DNA from: Streptomyces sp. HUAS ZL42
GTDB taxonomy: Bacteria > Actinomycetota > Actinomycetes > Streptomycetales > Streptomycetaceae
Length of the DNA stretch: 64,000 nucleotides
Reading direction: 5' to 3'
NCBI RefSeq assembly: GCF_040782645.1
Contig: NZ_CP160403.1
Location: forward strand, 7,475,001 to 7,539,000
A program made the translations under genes and the position numbers. Below are positions 23,608 through 30,073 of this stretch, one piece after another. The notes beneath the pieces are model-generated. The model had not been told where the DNA came from. It did not search any database and saw only the letters and a program-made list of their open reading frames with translations. Numbering within the stretch: position 1 is the first letter of the stretch; every line of letters begins with the position of its first letter.

Positions 23608-25431
23608 AGGGTGGAACCGCAGCACCTGCGGGTCGTGGTCGCTGATCTGGTCGTTGAACTCCGAGTTGATGTGCACGCTGTCGTACTCGAAGTCGCAGCC
23701 CCGCCGGATCGACGGGCTGACCAGGATCTGGTCCAGGACCTGGCTGTTGCCCTGATAGTCGTAGGTGTACCGCTCGCTCTTGGGCAGCGACTTGATCGCC
23801 GACCACAGCTCGCCTTCGCCCTCGAGGATCTTCGCGGTGTCGGAGAACTCGAAGTCGTTGATGTCGCCGAGCGCGATGACGTCCGCGTTCTTCTGCGTGT
23901 CGAGGATGTCCTTGACGAACGCGTTGACCAGCGTCGCCTGCTGGTGGCGCTGGGTCTCCGAGCTGCGCGCCGGGGGCTGGTACTGCGAGGTCAGACCCTG
24001 GTCGCCGCCCTTGGAGTTGAAGTGGTTGGCGATCACGAAGACCGTGCGGCCGCGGAAGACGAACTCGCCGGCCAGCGGCTTGCGGCTGGTCTGCCAGGCC
24101 TCGTTCGCCGGGTCGATGCGGCCGGGGGAGACGGTCAGCTGGGCCTTGCCGTTCACCTTGGTCACACCGACGGCCGTGGTCGCGTCGCCGCCCGCGCGGT
24201 CCGTGAAGGAGACCCGCTCCGGGTTGAACAGGAACACCTGGCGGATGTTGCCGCCCGGCTGGCCGCCGTCGGTGTTGTTGGCGGGGTCGATGGAACGCCA
24301 GTCGTACTTCGGGCCGCCCGCCGCGACGATCGCGTCGATCAGCTTCGTCATCGTCACGTCGGCGGCGGTCGTCCCGTCGTTCGTCGCGCCGTTGTTGTCC
24401 TGGATCTCCTCCAGGGACACGATGTCGGGTGACTTCAGGTTGTTCACGATCGCGGAGGCGTGCTCCTCGAACGTGGCGTCGGACGGGTCGAGGTTCTCGA
24501 CGTTGTACGTCGCGACCGCCAGCTCGCCGCCACGCTGCTTGCGCGTGGACTCGCGCTGCAGACCGGCGCTCTTCAGGGTGCCGATCTCGTTGGCGACGAG
24601 CGTGTAGCCGCCGAACTGGTTGTAGTCCAGCGGGCCCGTGGTGGTACCGGTGAGCGTGTCGCCGACGTTCGCGACCGGGAAGGCGGCCGTCGAGCCCAGC
24701 GACTGGATCTGCAGTCGGCCGGTGTTCTGGGAGTCGTAGGAGCCGTACAGCGTCCCGCCGCGGCGGGTGGTGTGCTCGCGCGGCTTCACCGTGACCCACA
24801 GCTCGGTGAACGGGTCGGTGGCGCCCACCACGCGGGCGTCGGCGACCTGGACGTTCATGCCCTCCAGGGACTCGTAGTGGTCCAGGGCGTACTTGGCGGG
24901 GTCGAGCGTCAGACCGTTGATCGAGCCGCTCGCGGCGGTGTCGCCGGCCGGGGCGTACGCGGCCGGCACGGACTTCGCGTCGACCACCGTCGGGGCCGGT
25001 ACCGCGTTGCCGCTCGACAGGACCGTCACCGTCGGCTTGGTGATCTCGGTCAGCGACTGGTTGCCGGAGGAGGTGCCGCCGGGCACGTACTCCGAGACCG
25101 TGCCGGTGACCGTGACGGAGTCGCCGACGGCGACCTTCGGGGTGGAGCCGGTGAAGACGAAGACGCCTTCACTGGTGGCCGGGTTGTCGTCCGGGGTCGG
25201 GTCCTGGATCCAGAAGCCTCTGGACGAGCCGTAGGTGCGCACACCGGTGACGATTCCGGCCACATCGGTGACCTTCTGGCCGGCGTACGGGGATATTCGG
25301 GTGGCGCCCTGGATGTCATGGATGCGCGCGGTGTCCGCGTGCGCGGGCGAGGTGAGGACGACGGTGGACGCCGCGGAACAGACGGCGGCGACGGTGAGCG
25401 CGGCGAGACGCGCGGAAGACCTGCTGGTCAA
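23605..25431 (-). CDS. Secreted ExeM/NucH-type endonuclease/exonuclease/phosphatase
   Basis: About 608 residues. A Sec signal peptide (RLAALTVAAVCSAASTVVLT, cleavage after AHA) is followed by an OB-like lamin/nuclease-associated domain (IHDIQGATRISPYAGQKVTD) and a C-terminal EEP domain (AVATYNVENLDP, SLEEIQDNNG, VIANHFNSKG, DINDFEFSD, SDHDPQVLRF). It should be a metal-dependent extracellular DNase or phosphodiesterase that frees phosphate or nucleotides. The TTG at 25431 is preferred because GGAGGG lies six bases ahead and the signal peptide then starts at once. The stop codon falls at the right edge of the TnpB element, so the extreme C-terminus may be altered. A dyad and PHO-like bases lie upstream. 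Confidence 0.85.
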   Translation of the reverse strand: MTSRSSARLAALTVAAVCSAASTVVLTSPAHADTARIHDIQGATRISPYAGQKVTDVAGIVTGVRTYGSSRGFWIQDPTPDDNPATSEGVFVFTGSTPKVAVGDSVTVTGTVSEYVPGGTSSGNQSLTEITKPTVTVLSSGNAVPAPTVVDAKSVPAAYAPAGDTAASGSINGLTLDPAKYALDHYESLEGMNVQVADARVVGATDPFTELWVTVKPREHTTRRGGTLYGSYDSQNTGRLQIQSLGSTAAFPVANVGDTLTGTTTGPLDYNQFGGYTLVANEIGTLKSAGLQRESTRKQRGGELAVATYNVENLDPSDATFEEHASAIVNNLKSPDIVSLEEIQDNNGATNDGTTAADVTMTKLIDAIVAAGGPKYDWRSIDPANNTDGGQPGGNIRQVFLFNPERVSFTDRAGGDATTAVGVTKVNGKAQLTVSPGRIDPANEAWQTSRKPLAGEFVFRGRTVFVIANHFNSKGGDQGLTSQYQPPARSSETQRHQQATLVNAFVKDILDTQKNADVIALGDINDFEFSDTAKILEGEGELWSAIKSLPKSERYTYDYQGNSQVLDQILVSPSIRRGCDFEYDSVHINSEFNDQISDHDPQVLRFHP

Positions 25432-25514
25432 GGAGATCCCTCCGGGGACGTATGTGAGCGCCGGGGCGAGGGTGAAGCACGGGACGTGGGAGCCGCGATC
25501 TGTGGGGCGATGGC

Positions 25515-25567
25515 GACGCGCGTAGAAAATACAGTGAACAGATGTCCGCCGGATTTCTACGCGCGTC
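25515..25567. promoter_or_regulatory. 14-bp-arm palindrome upstream of the nuclease gene
   Basis: GACGCGCGTAGAAA (25515-25528) and its exact complement TTTCTACGCGCGTC (25554-25567) flank a 25-nt centre. On the minus strand the centre reads GACATCTGTTCACTG, which loosely resembles a pair of PHO-box half sites. It lies about 85-135 bp ahead of the nuclease TTG start. A phosphate-controlled promoter is plausible but not shown. Confidence 0.5.
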
Positions 25568-25720
25568 AATCTCCTGCCAGGTCAGGTCAGTTGTCAAGGT
25601 TTCGGCCATGTACAGCACCCAACGGGGAGATGAACCGGGCGGCATGGGTGGAAATCCGTCTAGGCTGAGCGCTTGGGCCGTGAGTGGTACGGCCGTCAAG
25701 GCGCCTAGGAGAACCAGCCG

Positions 25721-27148
25721 ATGTCAGACAGCTCCCCCCTGCCGCCGGTGCGTCTGCACCCCGAAGCGGAGCTGGCGCGGAACGCGCTGTCCACGCCGTT
25801 GCTCTCCCGGGCCGCGCGCCTCGCCCGCTGGGCCGGACCGGACACGCGCGTCGACGCCGGCGGCGAGCTCGTGGACGAGCAGCTGCCGGCCGCGGCCGAG
25901 GCGCTCGGGCTGAGCGGGGACGACGCGGCCGCCTACGCCGGTGAGGCCTGGCGGGTCGCCGTGGACACCGGTCTCGTCGAGGTCGTCGACGAGGAGGCGG
26001 GCACCGTGGCCGCGGGCGAGGACCTGGCGCTGCTGACCGGCGGCTCCCCGCACGACGTGCTCGCGGTGTGGCAGGACGCGCTGGAGACCGTGCTCGCCGA
26101 CGCGAGCGTGCCCGACCTGGACGACCTGGTCGAGGCCATGGACGAGGGCGGCGAGGTCGACTTCTCGCAGCTCGACTGGGACCCCGAGTCCGAGGCGGAG
26201 TTCCTCGACGCGGTGCTGGCCAATCTGTACCTGCTCACGGTGAGCGAGGACGGGGCCGGCGAGGGCGCGGTGCCGCTCCCCGCGCTCGCCGCGTCGATGA
26301 TCGTGCCCGGCGACATGAGGGAGCCCACGAACGACATACTCGAGCAGGTCTCCGACGCGATGATGCGGCTCGACGACCAGTTCCGGCTGCTGGCGCCGGT
26401 CGGGCTCGTGGAGTACCAGCCGGTGGACGAGGCCCTCATGGCAGATGCCGACGAGGAAGCCCCGGTGCCGGTCGACGACACCGACGTCACGCGCTACGGC
26501 ATGGTGCGGCTCACCCCGCTCGGCCTGTACGGACTGCGGGCGCGGCTCATCGAGGCCGGGTTCGCGGCGCCCGCCGTCGGGGACCTCGCCGACAAGGGCG
26601 CCGACGCGCTGCTCGACGGGACGGCCGGCTTCGGCCCGCGAGCCGCACGCGCGGAGACCGAGCAGTGGCTGGCACGACGCGAACCCCTCGCCGCGGCACG
26701 GGAGTTGCTGGCGGCCGCACGCGGCTCGGACAGCGGCGCACCGCTGCGCCGGCTGTGCTGCCAGCAGGCGCTGTCCCTGGTCGGCGCGGACGCCGAACCG
26801 GCGCTGCGGGACGTGCTCGACGACCCGGAACTGGGCGGACTGGCCCGGGTGTGGCTGACCGAACACGGCGCGCCGGACGTGCCCGCCCCGTCCGAGGCGA
26901 TGATCTTCTGGCTGACCATCGACACCCTGGCCGCGCAGCTTGCCGCCGAGGGGACCTCCGACGAGCTGACGGGGCTCGTCGAGGGGCTGGCGCAGCAGCA
27001 CAGTGGCTTCTTCGCGGCGGCGTGGCGCGTCGACCACCCCGCCACTGCGGACGTGCTGGAGGCGATGGGCCGGATCCACCCCGACAAGAGGATCGCCAAG
27101 GAGGCCAGAAAGGCGGCGTTCAAGGCGCGTTCGCAGCACGGGAGTTGA
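25721..27148 (+). CDS. Conserved hypothetical protein, acidic and helical
   Basis: The 475-residue protein is acidic, Ala/Asp/Glu/Leu-rich and has no membrane segment or signal peptide. I see a helical N-terminus (AELARNALSTPLLSRAARLARW), a DDLVEAMDEGG region and a C-terminal helical part that might be HEAT-like. A similar long protein is widespread in Streptomyces but I do not know its function. The ATG at 25721 follows TAGGAGAAC. It is followed by a noncoding tandem-repeat field. Confidence 0.75.
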   Translation: MSDSSPLPPVRLHPEAELARNALSTPLLSRAARLARWAGPDTRVDAGGELVDEQLPAAAEALGLSGDDAAAYAGEAWRVAVDTGLVEVVDEEAGTVAAGEDLALLTGGSPHDVLAVWQDALETVLADASVPDLDDLVEAMDEGGEVDFSQLDWDPESEAEFLDAVLANLYLLTVSEDGAGEGAVPLPALAASMIVPGDMREPTNDILEQVSDAMMRLDDQFRLLAPVGLVEYQPVDEALMADADEEAPVPVDDTDVTRYGMVRLTPLGLYGLRARLIEAGFAAPAVGDLADKGADALLDGTAGFGPRAARAETEQWLARREPLAAARELLAAARGSDSGAPLRRLCCQQALSLVGADAEPALRDVLDDPELGGLARVWLTEHGAPDVPAPSEAMIFWLTIDTLAAQLAAEGTSDELTGLVEGLAQQHSGFFAAAWRVDHPATADVLEAMGRIHPDKRIAKEARKAAFKARSQHGS

Positions 27149-27214
27149 GCGGCAACCCGCTGACACGGAGCGTCGGCGGGCGCCTGCCCGCCGGCCGCTG
27201 AGGGCCTGTGGCCG

Positions 27215-27745
27215 ACGCTTTGGAGCGGTCCGGTCGGATCCGGCGGCGTGCCGTGGGCGGCCTCCCGGGGCCTGGGTGCCGGTGATGGCGGCATTCGGCA
27301 CCGGGTTGATCGGGGTCGGCGCCGTGCAGCGGTCCGGCTGGATGTGGTGGCGTGCCGTGGGCGGACGCTCTGGGCCTGGGTGCCGGGTGACGGCGGCATT
27401 CGGCACCGGGTTGACCGTGGTCGGCGCCGTGTAGCGGTCCGTCCGGATCTTGTGGCGCGCGGTGGGCGGCCTCCCGGGGCCTGGGTGCCGGCGATGGCGG
27501 TATTCGGCATCGGGTTGATCGGGGTCGGCGCCGTGTAGCGGTCCGTCCGGATCTTGTGGCGCGCGGTGGGCGGCCTCCCGGGGCCTGGGTGCCGGCGATG
27601 GCGGTATTCGGCATCGGGTTGATCGGGGTCGGCGCCGTGCAGCGGTCCGGCTGGATGTGGTGGCGTGCCGTGGGCGGACGCTCTTTCGGATCTGGGGGCG
27701 TGCCGTGGGCCGACGCCCGGGGCACGGGTGCCGGCGATGGCGGCA
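27215..27745. repeat. About 104-bp tandem repeats in a noncoding stretch
   Basis: The motif CCTGGGTGCC recurs at 27271, 27375, 27480 and 27584 (steps of 104, 105 and 104 bp), and a diverged copy (CACGGGTGCC) occurs at 27723 after a 35-bp insertion. Units share GGGTTGATCGGGGTCGGCG and GGATnTnGTGGCG blocks and differ at only a few bases; units three and four are nearly identical. Because 104 is not a multiple of three, reading frames do not persist and no gene is supported. The rest of 27149-28118 shows no gene. Confidence 0.85.
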
Positions 27746-28028
27746 CCCGGCAGTCTGCCGGTGCCCGGCAGGGTCGGCGACTGCGACGGGCACTACCGGG
27801 CCGCCGGCCGGAGGAACGCGGCGGCCGTTGTCCAGTGGCTGGGCGCCGTATGCCGGCGGTCCGCCGCGCGCAGGCCGGCTCGTGGAACCCGGGCCTCGAA
27901 CGCCGGCCCCCGGGACCTCACCCCGTGGCGCGGGTCGCCGTCGGTTCGCGAGCGTCGTTCAACGCGGCCCGGCGCGTCGTGACGTCCGCGGTGGATTCAC
28001 GGAAGCGGGGTCCGTGAAGTCGACCTGA

Positions 28029-28050
28029 GTTCAACTGGTGTTCAGGCGTG
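28029..28050 (+). promoter_or_regulatory. PHO box (PhoP site) upstream of phoX
   Basis: GTTCAACTGGT at 28029-28039 is followed directly by GTTCAGGCGTG at 28040-28050. Two GTTCA units 11 nt apart are the known form of the Streptomyces PhoP site. It lies about 70-90 bp ahead of the phoX start codon. Confidence 0.72.
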
Positions 28051-28118
28051 GGCGCGACCGTGGCGCCGACCCGACGTCCGCCACCCTCCACGGCACGCCC
28101 ACCGTCACAGGAGACACC

Positions 28119-29567
28119 ATGTCGCTCACCCGCAGGGACTTCGCTAGAAAATCCGCGATCACCGGTGCCGGTGTCGCACTCACGGGCAGCGTAGGCGCCC
28201 TCGCCACCGCTCCCAACGCCCTCGCGTCCACCGACGTCGAGAGCGCCGGCGAGGAATCCGCGGCCGCGCACGGCGGGGTCGGCTACGGCCCGCTGCTCCC
28301 CGACCCCGACGGCATCCTCGCGCTGCCCGCCGGGTTCAAGTACGAGATCATCACCTACAGCGGGAAGACCAAGCTGGAGTCGGGCGAGTTCACCCCGTCC
28401 AAGCAGGACGGCACCGCCGCGTTCTGCGGCCCGCGCGGCGCGACCCTCCTGGTCAACAACCACGAACTGAAGGGCCCGCGCGCGAACTGGCAGTACCCCG
28501 TGCCGCTCACCGAGGGCCTCGTCTACGACCCGGCCGCGTCCGGCGGCTGCACGGTCGTCGAGGTGCGCCCCGGCGGCCATGTCGCCGAATGGGTCGGCAT
28601 CGCCGGCACCTCCACCAACTGCGCCGGCGGCAGCACCCCTTGGGACACCTGGCTCACCTGCGAGGAGACCGAGGACAGGGCCGGCCAGAACGGCATGACC
28701 AAGGACCACGGGTACGTCTTCGAGGTCGACCCCGAGGACCGCCGTGCCAACCGCGACCCCAAGCCCATCAAGGCACTGGGCCGTTACGCCCACGAGGCCG
28801 TCGTCGTCGACCCCAAGCGCGGCCACCTCTACCTCACCGAGGACGCCTCCGGTCCCAACGGCCTGCTGTACCGCTGGACCCCGCCGGAGGGCTTCCGGCA
28901 CGGCCGCGGCAAGCTGCGCACCCTCGCGGACGACGCGGGCGTCCTGGAGGCATTCAAGTGCTTCGACTCCGGCGGCCAGTTCGTCGACGACCTCTCCCGC
29001 GCCACGAAGATCGGTACGGTCTACGGCGTCGACTGGGTGACCGTCCCCGACCGCGACGCGAAGACGGTGGCCGTCCGCAAGCAGTTCACCACCGGCCAGG
29101 TCACCCGCGCCCGCAAGCTGGAGGGCATGTGGTGGGGTGACGGCGGCGCGTACATCGTCTCCTCGTACGCCCGTGCCGAGAGCCCCGTCCAGCACGACGG
29201 TGCCGTCTGGTTCTACGACCCCAAGCGCCGCACCCTGACCCTCAAGGTCCTGCTCGGCGTGAACCCCGACCCGTCCGTCGACGGCGCCTTCGACGGCCCC
29301 GACAACATCACCGTCTCCCCGTACGGCGGCCTGATCCTCGCCGAGGACGGCGAAGGCATCCAGCACCTGTTCGGCGCCACCGACAGCGGCCGCACCTACC
29401 CCATCGCCCGCAACGAGCTGAACATCGGCACCGAGGAGGAGCCCGAGTACAGCGAGTTCGCCGGCGTCACCTTCTCGCCCGACGGCCATACCCTGTTCGC
29501 CAACATCCAGAGCCCTGGCATCCTGCTCGCCATCACCGGGCCCTGGAAGCGGCAGCAGCGCGGCTGA
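28119..29567 (+). CDS. phoX: PhoX-type alkaline phosphatase (DUF839), Tat-exported
   Basis: The 482-residue protein begins with a Tat signal (LTRRDFARKSAITGAGVALT; cleavage after NALA). It matches the PhoX/DUF839 family in length and blocks: CGPRGATLLVNNHE, GGSTPWDTWLTCEETE, GRYAHEAVVVDP, GLLYRWTPPEG and ADDAG. PhoX enzymes are Ca/Fe-dependent phosphomonoesterases that release phosphate outside the cell. A PHO box at 28029-28050 fits PhoP control. AGGAGA precedes the ATG at 28119. Confidence 0.88.
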   Translation: MSLTRRDFARKSAITGAGVALTGSVGALATAPNALASTDVESAGEESAAAHGGVGYGPLLPDPDGILALPAGFKYEIITYSGKTKLESGEFTPSKQDGTAAFCGPRGATLLVNNHELKGPRANWQYPVPLTEGLVYDPAASGGCTVVEVRPGGHVAEWVGIAGTSTNCAGGSTPWDTWLTCEETEDRAGQNGMTKDHGYVFEVDPEDRRANRDPKPIKALGRYAHEAVVVDPKRGHLYLTEDASGPNGLLYRWTPPEGFRHGRGKLRTLADDAGVLEAFKCFDSGGQFVDDLSRATKIGTVYGVDWVTVPDRDAKTVAVRKQFTTGQVTRARKLEGMWWGDGGAYIVSSYARAESPVQHDGAVWFYDPKRRTLTLKVLLGVNPDPSVDGAFDGPDNITVSPYGGLILAEDGEGIQHLFGATDSGRTYPIARNELNIGTEEEPEYSEFAGVTFSPDGHTLFANIQSPGILLAITGPWKRQQRG

Positions 29568-29636
29568 ACTTCCCGCTCGCCCCGCGGAAATTAATTCGTT
29601 CGCCCGGCTCGCGGCCGTCCTCCTAAAGTGATGCAC

Positions 29637-29774
29637 GTCCAGGTGCGAAGGCAGGACCTACTTCCACTCATAATGGGGCGGCCGCGGGTTCGAGTCCCGC
29701 CACCGGTACAACGCGCCGGTGTAGCTCAGGGGTTAGAGCACCTTTGTCGGTTCCGCCGACCTCGATCTCTGGAC
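29637..29774 (+). ncRNA. Y RNA-like RNA 1 (YrlA type) with permuted tRNA-like module
   Basis: The ends pair as GTCCAG (29637-29642) with CTGGAC (29769-29774). Next come GGTGCG (29642-29647) facing CTCGATCT (29761-29768), and an upper stem GGCAGGACC/GGTTCCGCC. The interior is a tRNA cut open at the anticodon and closed at the acceptor: T-arm GCGGG-TTCGAGT-CCCGC (29684-29700), acceptor-like CACCGG/CCGGTG (29701-29721), then D-arm GCTC-AGGGGTTA-GAGC (29724-29739). This order is that of YrlA RNAs, which bind Ro60. A -10-like TAAAGT at 29624-29629 places transcription start near 29636. The Ro60 gene follows downstream. Confidence 0.8.
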
Positions 29775-29787
29775 ACCACAACTTCAT

Positions 29788-29868
29788 GCACCTCCCGGTG
29801 CGCGGGCTGCGGCTACTTCTTTTGCAAAGAGAATCCGATGCCGCCGCCGACTTGATCTCGGGAGGCGC
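29788..29868 (+). ncRNA. Y RNA-like RNA 2, without a tRNA-like module
   Basis: GCACCTCCCG (29788-29797) pairs with CGGGAGGCGC (29859-29868) at 9 of 10 positions. The same GGTGCG (29797-29802) faces CTTGATCT (29851-29858), close to the CUUGA of known Y RNAs, and GGCTGCGGC pairs above with GCCGCCGCC. The loop (about 29812-29838, around TACTTCTTTTGCAAAGAG) has no T- or D-arm. It therefore looks like a minimal Ro-binding Y RNA lying between two YrlA-type units. Confidence 0.65.
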
Positions 29869-29878
29869 AGCATATGGT

Positions 29879-30020
29879 GGGTGCCCGGTGCGCAGGCAAC
29901 GGGTACTTCGGGATCAGGTATGTTGCGGGTTCGAATCCCGTCGTCGACTCACGGTCGACGTGGCGGAAATGGAAGACGCGCCTGATTATGTGCCGTGGCC
30001 GCCCTTGACCTCGGGCATCC
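29879..30020 (+). ncRNA. Y RNA-like RNA 3 (YrlA type) with Leu-like tRNA module
   Basis: GGGTGCCCG (29879-29887) pairs with CGGGCATCC (30012-30020), one G-U pair included. GGTGCG (29887-29892) faces CTTGACCT (30004-30011). The module order is again T-arm GCGGG-TTCGAAT-CCCGT (29925-29941), closed acceptor-like stem CGTCGAC/GTCGACG (29942-29960, 5-nt loop), then D-arm TGGCGGAAATGGAAGACGCG (29961-29980), which strongly resembles a tRNA-Leu D-arm. The unit ends about 54 bp before the Ro60 ATG. Confidence 0.78.
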
Positions 30021-30054
30021 TCCATTTGCCGTGCTTCCCTCCGAAACGGAACAA

Positions 30055-30070
30055 GAATTCGGGGGAATTC
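30055..30070 (+). promoter_or_regulatory. GAATTC-GGGG-GAATTC around the Ro60 ribosome binding site
   Basis: Two self-complementary GAATTC copies enclose GGGG just ahead of the Ro60 ATG (30074), so the G-rich ribosome binding site sits in the loop of a possible 6-bp hairpin. It is AT-rich and short, so its effect on translation may be modest. Confidence 0.4.
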
Positions 30071-30073
30071 ACC

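Noticed and set aside
23588..24799. Long open frame of 403 codons within the secreted nuclease gene
   Set aside because: It is in another frame of the same strand and is rich in Arg/Ala/Gly with no domain, a typical high-GC shadow of the real EEP gene.
27215..27745. CRISPR array
   Set aside because: The repeats are contiguous 104-bp units without short repeats separated by unique spacers, and no cas genes are present.
27120..27793. Long Pro/Arg-rich open frames on both strands in the tandem-repeat field
   Set aside because: Frames run through a 104-bp repeat that shifts phase, composition is unlike the neighbours, and there is no start site with a ribosome binding site.
29684..29742. Apparent ordinary tRNA genes (good T- and D-arms)
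   Set aside because: The order is T-arm, acceptor-like stem, then D-arm, and there is no anticodon arm. A functional tRNA cannot be folded in the normal order, whereas the YrlA design explains all parts.
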